A stretch of DNA of 64,000 nucleotides, from positions 62,001-126,000 of the forward strand of contig NZ_SMSJ01000009.1 of the NCBI RefSeq assembly GCF_004355005.1. The letters run 5' to 3'. The notes beneath the pieces are model-generated. The model made no database searches. It saw only the letters and a program-made list of their open reading frames with translations, and was not told the DNA's origin. The stretch is from Dankookia rubra (lineage in GTDB: Bacteria; Pseudomonadota; Alphaproteobacteria; Acetobacterales; Acetobacteraceae). Shown here in pieces: positions 54,854 to 63,434 of this stretch. The translations under genes and the position numbers were made by a program. Numbering within the stretch: the first letter of the stretch is position 1; the number at the start of each line of letters is the position of its first letter.

Positions 54854-57166
54854 ATGGACAAGTTCGGGATCGGCCAGCCGGTGCGGCGCAAGGAGGACGT
54901 CCGGCTGCTGACGGGACGCGGCACCTATACCGACGACGTCAACCGGCCCGGCCAGGCGCAGGCCCATGTGCTGCGCTCGCCGCATGCGCATGCCCGCATC
55001 CTGTCGATCGACGTGACGGCGGCGAGATCGGCGCCCGGCGTCGTTGCGGTGCTGACCGGGCATGACGCCGCCGCCGACGGGATCGGCCGGTTCCCCGTGA
55101 TGGTCGACGTGCCCGGCAAGGGCGGCACCAAGCTCTTCCCGACGCCGCGGCAGATCCTGCAGACGGAAAAGGTCCGCTTCGTCGGCGACCCGGTAGCGCT
55201 GATCATCGCCGAGACCCGGGCCGAGGCGCAGGACGCCGCCGAACTGATCGAGGTCGACTACGAAATCCTGCCGAGCGTCACCGACACCGCCGCGGCGCTG
55301 GCCCCGGATGCGCCGGTGATCTGGGAGGAGAATGGCAGCAACCTTTGCGTCCTCTGGGACAGCGGGCGGGAGGCGGAGGCCGATGCCGGCTTCGCCCGCG
55401 CCGCCAGGACCGTCTCGCTCGAGCTCGTCAACAACCGCCTGGTCGGCAACCCGATGGAGCCGCGCACGGCGCTCGGCGAATACGATGCGGCGAGCGACAG
55501 CTACACCCTGCACTCCCCGACCCAGGGGGTGATCCGGGTGCAGGACGGGCTGGCGCGGCTGATCCTGAAGGTGCCGAAGGAGAAGCTGCGGGTCATCTCC
55601 CCCGATGTCGGCGGCGGCTTCGGCCTGCGCGGCAAGATCTTCCCGGAATCGGGGATGGTATTATGGGCGGCAAAGCGGCTCGGCCGGCCGGTGAAGTGGA
55701 CCAGCGGCCGGACCGAGACCTTCCAGTGCGACCCACATGGCCGCGACCACGTGACGCGGGCCGAGATGGCCTTCGATGCGGATGGCAGGACGCTCGCGGT
55801 CGGCATCCGCACCATGGCGGCGATGGGCGCCTACCTCCAGGATTTCGGCCCGCGCGTGCCGACCGTCGCCGGCGGCCGCATCATGGGCACGGTCTACGAC
55901 ATCCAGGCGCTGAACGCACAGGTCAGCTGCGTCTTCACCAACACTACGCCGACCGATGCCTATCGCGGCGCCGGGCGGCCCGAGCAGGCCTATGTGCTGG
56001 AACGCCTGTATGACCTCGGCGCCGCCGCATTCGGCATCGGCCGCGACGAGATCCGCCGGCGCAACTACATCCGGCCCGAGCAGATCCCCTATACCAACGT
56101 CGTCGGCAACGCGATCGACAGCGGCTTGTTCGCAGAAACCCAGGCCAAGGCGCAGGCGCTGGCCGACTGGGCCGGCTTCCCGGCGCGGCGTGCGGCCGCG
56201 GCGGCGCAGGGCAGGCGCCGCGGCATCGGCCTCGGCTACTTCATCGAGGCCTCGGGCGGCCAGCCCAGCGAATGGGCGCGGGTTCGCTTCGAACCCGACG
56301 GCACGGTCGCCGTCACCGTCGGCACCTTCAGCCATGGCCAGGGGCACGAGACCGCCTATGCGCAGATCCTGCACCAGAAGCTCGGCGTGCCCTTCGATGC
56401 GGTGCGGCTGATCCAGGGTGATACCGCGGTGGTGGAGAAGGGCAACGGCACCGGAGGCTCGCGCTCCTCGCAGATGGGCGGCGTCGCCATCGCCCGGGCC
56501 TCCGACCTCGTCGTCGCCAAGGCACGGCGGCTGGCGGCGCACCTGCTGGAAGCCGGGGTGGACGACGTGGAATTCGCGGGCGGCCGCTTCCGCGTCGCCG
56601 GCACCGACCTCAGCACCGGCTGGGAACAGGTGATCGAGCTGGCGCAGGTGCCGCCCGAAGGCGAGGCGCCCGGCCTCGACGAGCAGCTGCTCTATACCCG
56701 CAGCACCGAATGCAATTTCCCGAACGGCTGCCACGTCGCCGAGGTGGAGATCGACCCCGACACCGGCCAGGTCGAGATCGTCCGCTACGCCGCGGTGGAC
56801 GATGTCGGCAACGTCATCAACCCGATGCTGGTGCATGGCCAGAGCCATGGCGGCATCATGACCGGCATCGGCCAGGCGCTGCTGGAACATGCGGTCTACG
56901 ACAAGGAGAGCGGCCAGTTCCTCACCGCCACCTTCCAGGACTACTGCATGCCGCGCGCCGCCGACGCGCCGGGCTTCGACCTCGGCTTCAACATCGTGCC
57001 CTGCCCCAACAACGACCTCGGCGTGAAGGGCGCGGGCGAGGGTGGCGCCTGCGGCGCGCCGCCGGCGATCGTCTCGGCGGTCTGCGACGCGCTGGGGATC
57101 GGCCATATCGACATGCCGGTGACGCCCGAGAAGGTTTGGCGCGTGCTGGAGGCGCAGGCGGCATGA
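54854..57166 (+). CDS. Molybdenum hydroxylase large subunit (xanthine dehydrogenase/CoxL family)
   Basis: A 770-residue molybdopterin-binding subunit. GQPVRRKEDVRLLTGRGTYTDDV opens it; VGGGFGLRGK and TDAYRGAGRPEQAYVLE are cofactor-binding blocks, the AYRGAGR form being of the form II type rather than the true CO dehydrogenase AYRCSFR; the catalytic Glu is in GVKGAGEGGACGAPP. Neither the FeS nor the FAD subunit is beside it. The next gene starts within its stop (ATGA). Possible role: hydroxylation of a heterocyclic or aldehyde compound. Confidence 0.87.
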   Translation: MDKFGIGQPVRRKEDVRLLTGRGTYTDDVNRPGQAQAHVLRSPHAHARILSIDVTAARSAPGVVAVLTGHDAAADGIGRFPVMVDVPGKGGTKLFPTPRQILQTEKVRFVGDPVALIIAETRAEAQDAAELIEVDYEILPSVTDTAAALAPDAPVIWEENGSNLCVLWDSGREAEADAGFARAARTVSLELVNNRLVGNPMEPRTALGEYDAASDSYTLHSPTQGVIRVQDGLARLILKVPKEKLRVISPDVGGGFGLRGKIFPESGMVLWAAKRLGRPVKWTSGRTETFQCDPHGRDHVTRAEMAFDADGRTLAVGIRTMAAMGAYLQDFGPRVPTVAGGRIMGTVYDIQALNAQVSCVFTNTTPTDAYRGAGRPEQAYVLERLYDLGAAAFGIGRDEIRRRNYIRPEQIPYTNVVGNAIDSGLFAETQAKAQALADWAGFPARRAAAAAQGRRRGIGLGYFIEASGGQPSEWARVRFEPDGTVAVTVGTFSHGQGHETAYAQILHQKLGVPFDAVRLIQGDTAVVEKGNGTGGSRSSQMGGVAIARASDLVVAKARRLAAHLLEAGVDDVEFAGGRFRVAGTDLSTGWEQVIELAQVPPEGEAPGLDEQLLYTRSTECNFPNGCHVAEVEIDPDTGQVEIVRYAAVDDVGNVINPMLVHGQSHGGIMTGIGQALLEHAVYDKESGQFLTATFQDYCMPRAADAPGFDLGFNIVPCPNNDLGVKGAGEGGACGAPPAIVSAVCDALGIGHIDMPVTPEKVWRVLEAQAA

Positions 57167-58299
57167 GCCAGCAGTTCATCCCGGCAGCCTTCATCCGCGG
57201 CGGCTCCTCCAAGGGCGTCTTCTTCCACGCGAAGGACCTGCCGGCCGACCGCGCCGCGATCGACCCCATCCTGCTCGGCGTGCTCGGCAGCCCGGACCCG
57301 AACGGCCGCCAGCTCGACGGCATGGGCGGCGGCATCTCCTCTCTCTCGAAAGGCGTCATCATCGGCCCGCCGACCCACCCCGAGGCTGATGTCGACTACA
57401 CCTTCGCACAGGTCTCGGTGGACCGGCCGGTGGTGGACTGGAAGGGCAATTGCGGCAACCTGTCCTCGGCCGTCGGCCCCTTCGCGGTGGATGAAGGCCT
57501 GGTGCGCGCGGCGGATGGGGAGGCGCTGGTCCGCATCCACCAGGTCAACACGCGGAAGCTCATCCACGCCCGCTTCCCCGTGCGCGACGGCCGCGCCGAG
57601 ATTCACGGCGACTTCGCCATCGCTGGCGTCGCCGGCACCGGCGCGCGCATCCGGCTGGATTTCCTCGCGCCCGGCGGCTCGCAATGCGCGGGGCTGCTGC
57701 CGACCGGCAATGCGGTGGACGTGCTGGACATCCCCGGTTTCGGGCCGCTGCGCGCCAGCCTGGTGGATGCGGCCAACCCGGCGGTCTTCGTCGCGGCGAG
57801 CGACCTCGGCCTGACGGGCGCTGAATCGCCCGACGAAATCGAGGCCCGCGCCGACCTGATGGCGTTGCTCGACCGCATCCGCCGCACGGGCGGCGTCGCC
57901 ATGGGCCTGGCCGCAACCGAGGACGGCGTCAGCCTGGCCAATCCGCGGGTCGCCCTGGTCGCCGGCCCGACCGCCGCCCGCATCCTCGACGGCAGCGTGC
58001 TCGAGCCCGCCGGCCATAACGTCACCATCCGCATGCTGTCCATGGAACGGCCGCACCGCGCGGTGCCGATGACCGGCGCCCTCTGCCTTGCAGTCGCCTG
58101 CCGCATCGAAGGCAGCATCCCGCAGGCCCTGGCCACCCGCGGCACCCGGCCCGAGGAGATCCGCGTCGCGCACGCTTCCGGCATGCTGACCGTCGGCGCC
58201 GAGGTCCGCCGGGACAATGCCGGCTGGCATGCAGACAGCGCCGTGGTGTTCCGCACGCAACGACGGCTGATGCAGGGCGCGGTCGCGCTTCCTATATGA
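57163..58299 (+). CDS. PrpF/DUF453-type isomerase
   Basis: A 378-residue protein of the PrpF (aconitate isomerase-like) family with a diaminopimelate-epimerase fold. FIRGGSSKGVFF and NCGNLSSAVGPFAV carry the two catalytic-type positions, and GNAVDVLD follows. PrpF moves the double bond of aconitate or methylaconitate; related enzymes act on oxalomesaconate. Coupled to the molybdenum hydroxylase, so it may act on an unsaturated di- or tricarboxylate in an aromatic or heterocycle route. Confidence 0.87.
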   Translation: MSQQFIPAAFIRGGSSKGVFFHAKDLPADRAAIDPILLGVLGSPDPNGRQLDGMGGGISSLSKGVIIGPPTHPEADVDYTFAQVSVDRPVVDWKGNCGNLSSAVGPFAVDEGLVRAADGEALVRIHQVNTRKLIHARFPVRDGRAEIHGDFAIAGVAGTGARIRLDFLAPGGSQCAGLLPTGNAVDVLDIPGFGPLRASLVDAANPAVFVAASDLGLTGAESPDEIEARADLMALLDRIRRTGGVAMGLAATEDGVSLANPRVALVAGPTAARILDGSVLEPAGHNVTIRMLSMERPHRAVPMTGALCLAVACRIEGSIPQALATRGTRPEEIRVAHASGMLTVGAEVRRDNAGWHADSAVVFRTQRRLMQGAVALPI

Positions 58300-58321
58300 C
58301 AGCTACGGAAGGAGCACGGCG

Positions 58322-58531
58322 ATGAGCGACAGCTACATGCGGGAACAGGCGGAGGCGCTGGCGCAGCACCTCCGGCTCAACGACGGAAAGTCGGGCTATG
58401 TGGAAGCCACCCCCGATGGCTTCCAGGTCTATGTCCGGCGGAAATGGCCGGGCAAGCAGCTCGCCACCTGGGACGGGCTGCCGGTCGAGTGGCACGAGAA
58501 TGTCGGCTCGCACAAGGCGGCGAACCGCTAG
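58322..58531 (+). CDS. Small hypothetical protein
   Basis: A 69-residue soluble protein with a GAAGGAG box before the ATG. It has a helix (EQAEALAQHLRL) then strands (GYVEATPDGFQVYVRRKWPGKQLATWDGLPVEWHE). No domain is recognised. Its last four bases overlap the convergent metH end. Confidence 0.7.
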   Translation: MSDSYMREQAEALAQHLRLNDGKSGYVEATPDGFQVYVRRKWPGKQLATWDGLPVEWHENVGSHKAANR

Positions 58532-61500
58532 ACGGAAAAGTACTTCGCCCGCGGGTGGTGCAGCACGATCGCACTGGTCGACTGCTCCGGGTGAAGCTGC
58601 CACTCGTCGCTGATGGTCACGCCGATCCGTTCCGCATCCAGCAGCCTCAGCAGCGGCGCCTGGTCCTCCAGCTTCGGACAGGCGGGGTAGCCGAAGCTGT
58701 AGCGGCCGCCGCGGTAGCCCTGGGCCAGCATCTTGTCCATGTCACGGTCGTCCTCGCCAGCGAAGCCGAGCTCGGAGCGGATGCGCTTGTGGACGTATTC
58801 CGCCATCGCCTCGGCCATCTCCACGGACAGGCCGTGCAGGTAGAGGTAGTCCTGGTAGCGGTTGTCCTCGAACCAGTCGCGCGCCATGTCGGACGCCTTC
58901 TGCCCGACGGTCACCACCTGCAGCCCGATCACGTCGCGCGACCGCGGCCCGTCCTCGATGTCGCGGACGAAGTCGGCGATGCACTCGCCGTCCTGCTTCG
59001 GCTGCCGCGGCAGGGTGAAGCGGCAGGCCTCGGTCTCGCCGTCCTGTTCGAACAGCACCAGGTCGTTGCCCTGTCCCGCGCATTTCCAATAGCCGTAGAT
59101 CGCCTGCGGCCGCAGGATGTTCTCCGCCTCGGTCAGCGCCAGCATGCGCTTCAGCACCGGCCGCAGCTCCTGCTTCGCCCAGCCGAGGAAGTCGTCCAGG
59201 CTCCGCCCCTGCTTCCGGAAGCCCCACTGGAATTGATAGAGGCTGCGCTCGTTGATGAAGGGCACCACCGCCTTCGGCGCGGATTCGATCACCCGCGCGC
59301 CCCAGAAGGGCGGGTCGGGGATCGGCTCGCCGGCGGTGACGCGGCGGCGCCGCTCCTGCGCATACTTCACGTCGACCGGGGCGAAGCCGCGCGGGTCGGC
59401 GGTGCCGAGCGTCCGGCTCTCGTTGCGCGACTTGCCCACCCGCTTCTTCTGGATGGCCGCGAGGTAGTCGTCGAAGCCGTTGCCGGTCACCTTGTCCATC
59501 AGGTGCAGCCCGTCGAAGGCATCCCTTGCATAGGCGACGCGGCCGGAGGTCTCGCCGGCGGCATAGGCGCGGACGCAGTCGTCCTCCACATAGTTGCGGG
59601 TCAGCGCCGCGCCGCCCAGCAGCACCGGCACCTCGAGCCCGATGCGCGCCATCTCCTCGAGGTTCTCGCGCATCACCACGGTCGACTTCACCAGCAGGCC
59701 GGACATGCCGATGGCATGCGCCCGGTGTTCCTTCACCGCCGCCACCATGTCGGCCAGCGGCACCTTGATGCCGAGGTTGACCACGCGGTAGCCGTTGTTG
59801 GTCAGGATGATGTCGACCAGGTTCTTGCCGATGTCGTGCACGTCGCCCTTGACGGTCGCCAGCACGATGGTGCCCTTCTCCTGGCCCTCAACCTTCTCCA
59901 TGAAGGGCTCGAGATAGGCGACGGCGGCCTTCATCGTCTCGGCGGATTGCAGCACGAAGGGCAGCTGCATCTTGCCGGCGCCGAACAGCTCGCCGACCAC
60001 CTTCATGCCGTCCAGCAGCACGTCGTTGATGATGGCAAGCGGCGCGATGCCCTGGTCGAGCGCGTCCTGCAGCTCCTCGTTCAGCCCCTTGCGGTCGCCG
60101 TCGACGATGCGGTCCTTCAGCCGGCCCTCGACCGTCTCGCCCCGGACCTTCTTGACGCTGTCGGCGGCCTTCCGGCCGGAGAAGATCTCCAGCACCTTCT
60201 GCAGCGGGTCGTAGCCTTCGCTGCGGCGGTCGAAGATCAGGTCTTCCACCACCTGCACCTCCTCGGCCGGGATCAGGTGCAGCGGCTTGATCTTGGAGAC
60301 ATGCACGATGGCGCCGGTCATGCCGGCCTTCACGGCATGGTCGAGGAACACGCTGTTCAGCACGTGCCGCGCCGCGGGGTTGAGCCCGAAGCTGATATTG
60401 GACAGGCCGAGGATGATCTGGATGTCGGGGAAGGCGTCGCGGATCATCCGGATGCCCTCCAGCGTCCACTGGCCGAGCTTGCGGTCGTCCTCGTTGCCGG
60501 TGGCGATGGTGAAGGTCAGCGGGTCGATCAGCAGGTCGGACTGCGCGAGGCCGTGCTTGTTGCAGGCGAAGTCGACCAGGCGCGTGGCGATCCGCAGCTT
60601 GTCCTCGGCGGTCTTCGCCATGCCGACCTCGTCGATGGTCAGGGCGATGACCGCGGCGCCGAACTTCTTCGCCAGCCGCAGCCGGTCCTCGGCCGCCTGC
60701 TCGCCATCCTCGAAGTTGATCGAGTTGATGATGGGCTTGCCGCCATGCAGCTTCAGCGCGGCCTCGATCACCGGCGTCTCGGTGCTGTCGATCACCAGCG
60801 GGGCGTTGACCGAGGAGGTGAAGCGGGTGATGACCTCGTTCATCTCCTCCATCTCGTTGCGGCCGACGAAGGCGGTGCAGATGTCGAGGCTGTTCGAGCC
60901 TTCGCCGACCTGCTCCCGCCCGATGGCGACGCAGCCGTCCCAGTCATGCGCCGCCTGCCGCTCGCGCCAAGCCTTGGAGCCATTGGCGTTGCAGCGTTCG
61001 CCGATGGAGAAATAAGCATTCTCCTGGCGCAGCGGGGTCGCGCCGTAGAGCGAGGCGACCGAGGGCACCCAGTGGTGCTTGCGCGCCACCGGCGCCGGCC
61101 GCCACTCCCCGTGCTTCCGCAGCATCGCGTCCAGCGCCTGGATATGCGGCGTCGAGGTGCCGCAGCAGCCGCCGATCAGGTTGACGCCGTCCTCCCGGAC
61201 GAAACGCTCCATCCAGCTCGCCATCTCGGCGGCGCCCAGCGGGTAATGGGTCTTGCCATCGACCAGCTCCGGCAATCCGGCATTCGGCTGCACGCTGATC
61301 AGCCCCGGCCAGTTCTGGCTGAGGAAGCGGACGTGCTCCGCCATCTCCTGCGGCCCGGTCGCGCAATTCAGCCCGATCAGCGGCACGTCGAGCGAATGCA
61401 CGACGGTGGACGCCGCGTGGATGTCCGGCCCGACCAGCAGCGTGCCGGTGGTCTCGACCGTCACCTGCACGAAGATCGGGATGTCCCTGCCCGTCTGCTT

Positions 61501-62034
61501 CAGCGCCGCCTTGGCGGCATTCACCGCCGCCTTGATGAACAGCGTGTCCTGGTTGGTCTCGGTCAGGATGGCGTCGACGCCGCCGGCGATCAGGCCGAGG
61601 CACTGGACTTCCAGCGCCGCCTGAAGCGCGTCGTAGCCGATATGCCCGAGGCTCGGCAGCTTGGTGCCCGGGCCGATGTCGCCGATCACCCAGCGGTCGC
61701 GGCCATCGGCGAAGGTTTCGGCGGCTTCCCGCGCCAGCTCGCCCGATGCCTTGCAGATCTCGAAGGCGCGGTCCTCCAGCTCGAACTCGCCGAGCGTGAC
61801 CGGGCTGCCGCCGAAGCTGTTGGTCAGCACCATGTCGGCGCCGGCCTCGTAGTAGCCGCGGTGGATCTCCCGCACGAGGTCGGGGCGGGAAAGGTTCAGC
61901 ACGTCGGTGCAGTTCTCCTTGCCCCAGTAGTCGCGGTCGATGTCGAGGGTCAGCGCCTGCACGCGGCTGCCCATGCCGCCGTCGCAGAGGAGGACGCGGT
62001 TGCGGAGCGCTTCGAGCAGAGGGGGACGGGCCAT
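58528..62034 (-). CDS. metH: Cobalamin-dependent methionine synthase
   Basis: Full-length MetH (1168 residues) that transfers methyl from methyltetrahydrofolate to homocysteine. Domains in order: homocysteine binding with zinc Cys (GLNCATGP, GGCCGTSTPH), pterin binding (GERCNANGSKAW), cobalamin binding with the axial His (DVHDIGKNL), and the reactivation domain (YRGGRYSFGYPACPKLEDQ). Only 21 bases separate it from the ArsR-methyltransferase gene, so both are probably one transcript controlled at 63.02 kb. Confidence 0.96.
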   Translation of the reverse strand: MARPPLLEALRNRVLLCDGGMGSRVQALTLDIDRDYWGKENCTDVLNLSRPDLVREIHRGYYEAGADMVLTNSFGGSPVTLGEFELEDRAFEICKASGELAREAAETFADGRDRWVIGDIGPGTKLPSLGHIGYDALQAALEVQCLGLIAGGVDAILTETNQDTLFIKAAVNAAKAALKQTGRDIPIFVQVTVETTGTLLVGPDIHAASTVVHSLDVPLIGLNCATGPQEMAEHVRFLSQNWPGLISVQPNAGLPELVDGKTHYPLGAAEMASWMERFVREDGVNLIGGCCGTSTPHIQALDAMLRKHGEWRPAPVARKHHWVPSVASLYGATPLRQENAYFSIGERCNANGSKAWRERQAAHDWDGCVAIGREQVGEGSNSLDICTAFVGRNEMEEMNEVITRFTSSVNAPLVIDSTETPVIEAALKLHGGKPIINSINFEDGEQAAEDRLRLAKKFGAAVIALTIDEVGMAKTAEDKLRIATRLVDFACNKHGLAQSDLLIDPLTFTIATGNEDDRKLGQWTLEGIRMIRDAFPDIQIILGLSNISFGLNPAARHVLNSVFLDHAVKAGMTGAIVHVSKIKPLHLIPAEEVQVVEDLIFDRRSEGYDPLQKVLEIFSGRKAADSVKKVRGETVEGRLKDRIVDGDRKGLNEELQDALDQGIAPLAIINDVLLDGMKVVGELFGAGKMQLPFVLQSAETMKAAVAYLEPFMEKVEGQEKGTIVLATVKGDVHDIGKNLVDIILTNNGYRVVNLGIKVPLADMVAAVKEHRAHAIGMSGLLVKSTVVMRENLEEMARIGLEVPVLLGGAALTRNYVEDDCVRAYAAGETSGRVAYARDAFDGLHLMDKVTGNGFDDYLAAIQKKRVGKSRNESRTLGTADPRGFAPVDVKYAQERRRRVTAGEPIPDPPFWGARVIESAPKAVVPFINERSLYQFQWGFRKQGRSLDDFLGWAKQELRPVLKRMLALTEAENILRPQAIYGYWKCAGQGNDLVLFEQDGETEACRFTLPRQPKQDGECIADFVRDIEDGPRSRDVIGLQVVTVGQKASDMARDWFEDNRYQDYLYLHGLSVEMAEAMAEYVHKRIRSELGFAGEDDRDMDKMLAQGYRGGRYSFGYPACPKLEDQAPLLRLLDAERIGVTISDEWQLHPEQSTSAIVLHHPRAKYFSV

Positions 62035-62055
62035 GGGGAAAAGCTTTCCGCGAAA

Positions 62056-63006
62056 TCAGAAGGTAAGCGCAGGCACGGCGGCGACGGCGCCCGGCATTCG
62101 CCGCGCCGGCCAGAGGCGAACCGCGAGCGGCCCGCCGATCTCGACCGGCGGCAGCCCGGCGCAGCCGGACGCACCCAGCCATCCCGCCATGCCGGCATCG
62201 TCGAAGCCGGGCCAGCGATGCGCGTGGTGCTCCAGCAACTCGCCGCGCTCATGCGCGGCCAGGTCCACCACCAGCAGCAGCCCGTCCGGGCGCAGCACGC
62301 GGGCCGCCTCGGCCAGCGCCGCGGCGGGATCCTCGGCGTAGTGCAGCACCATCTGCAGGGCGACGACGTCGAAGCCGGCATCCGGCAGCGGCAGCCGGTA
62401 CATGTCGGCCTGGCGCACCGCGCAATGGCCGCCCAATCCGCGCTCCGTCAGCCGGGCGCGGGCCAGGGCCAGCATGTCGCGGCTGGCATCGACGCCGAGC
62501 GCCGCCTCGGCCCGCCCGGCCAGCAGTTCCAGCAGGCGGCCGGTGCCGGTGCCGATATCCAGCACCCGGCCAGGCTTCTCCGGCAGGGCGGCCAGCAGCG
62601 CCGCCTCGATCGCCTCGGCCGGCAGGCCGAGGGCGCGCATCTCGTCCCAGTCGGCGCCGTGCCGGCGAAAGCTGTCGGACGCCTCACGGGCGCGTTCGGC
62701 GGCGAGCCGGGCCGCCTGGCGGCGATCGGCGGCCAGCATCTGGTCTTCCTCTGGCAGGCGGGCCAGCAACTGGTGCACCAGGCCGGCGCTGGCGGGGACC
62801 TGGAAATAGGCGTTGGCGCCTTCCGGTACGCGTTCCAGCAGCCCGGCCTCCACCAGCAGCTTCAGGTGGCGGGACAGGCGCGGCTGGGACTGGCCCAGCA
62901 CCTCGCAGAGGTCGGTCACGCAAAAGGCGCCGCGGGCACAGAGCGCCAGCAGGCGAAGCCGGGTCGGCTCGGCGGCGGCGCGCAGCTGGGCCAGGAATTT
63001 GTCCAT
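62056..63006 (-). CDS. ArsR-family regulator fused to SAM-dependent methyltransferase
   Basis: A 316-residue fusion: an ArsR winged helix (about 1-90; GAFCVTDLCEVLGQSQPRLSRHLKLLVEAGLLE) without the classical metal-binding CxC, then a class I methyltransferase (VLDIGTGTGRLLELLAG, LGVDASRDMLALA, VVALQMVLHY). Regulators of this build sit beside metH or metF and respond to S-adenosylhomocysteine or SAM in proteobacteria (SahR-like); I infer that here. Its own promoter holds a 22-bp palindrome, so it likely represses itself and metH. Confidence 0.85.
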   Translation of the reverse strand: MDKFLAQLRAAAEPTRLRLLALCARGAFCVTDLCEVLGQSQPRLSRHLKLLVEAGLLERVPEGANAYFQVPASAGLVHQLLARLPEEDQMLAADRRQAARLAAERAREASDSFRRHGADWDEMRALGLPAEAIEAALLAALPEKPGRVLDIGTGTGRLLELLAGRAEAALGVDASRDMLALARARLTERGLGGHCAVRQADMYRLPLPDAGFDVVALQMVLHYAEDPAAALAEAARVLRPDGLLLVVDLAAHERGELLEHHAHRWPGFDDAGMAGWLGASGCAGLPPVEIGGPLAVRLWPARRMPGAVAAVPALTF

Positions 63007-63018
63007 GGGTGTGGAAAT

Positions 63019-63040
63019 GACATAAAGATATCCTTATGTC
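63019..63040. promoter_or_regulatory. 22-bp operator palindrome upstream of the ArsR-metH unit
   Basis: GACATAAAGATATCCTTATGTC is an inverted repeat centred on GATATC with a single mispaired position in each arm. It lies 12 bases before the regulator start, in an AT-rich island in otherwise GC-rich DNA. Size and symmetry fit a dimeric ArsR-type protein. Confidence 0.65.
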
Positions 63041-63434
63041 CAGCATCCTCTCGGAGACACAACGCGTGGCCTGGACCCTGGATGCCCGAATTCCCCTGCT
63101 GGTGACCGCGGATACGGCGACGCTGGCGGCGGCGCTGGCGGCCGGACCCAAGGCGGCCGTGCTGGCGGCGGCGCCGGCCCCGGCGCTGCCGGAGGGCGCC
63201 GTGACCACGGGCAGCTTCGATGCCATGCAGTCCCATGCGGCAGCATGTTCCTGCTGCGCCGGCCGGTCGCCGGCGGCCGCGGCGCTGGACCGACTGTTCC
63301 AGGCCCGGGTGCGCGGCCAGTGCCCCTGGTTCGACCGGGTGGTGGCGCTGGCCGAAACTGCCGAGGCGCGCGCGGCGATCGCCTCGGCGCTGGTGGAGGA
63401 TGCGGTGACGGCGGCGCGCTTCCGCGCCGCTTAG
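63036..63434 (+). CDS. Hypothetical Cys-containing protein divergent from the ArsR regulator
   Basis: A protein of up to 132 residues that I do not recognise. The middle has a Cys cluster (SHAAACSCCAGRSP) followed by DRLFQARVRGQCPWFDRVVALAET; Ala-rich flanks; no signal peptide. The CSCC stretch resembles the Cys patch of zinc/cobalt handling partners of CobW proteins, but this is weak. The first ATG (63036) lies inside the operator palindrome; a GTG at 63066 after CGGAGA would give 122 residues and leave room for a promoter. Confidence 0.6.
   Translation: MSSILSETQRVAWTLDARIPLLVTADTATLAAALAAGPKAAVLAAAPAPALPEGAVTTGSFDAMQSHAAACSCCAGRSPAAAALDRLFQARVRGQCPWFDRVVALAETAEARAAIASALVEDAVTAARFRAA

Noticed and set aside
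58444-63105. A 1553-codon open frame on the plus strand
   Set aside because: It is antisense to metH and the ArsR-methyltransferase gene. Its translation is low-complexity, rich in Arg, His, Gln and Ala with no domain. High GC suppresses stop codons in this phase.
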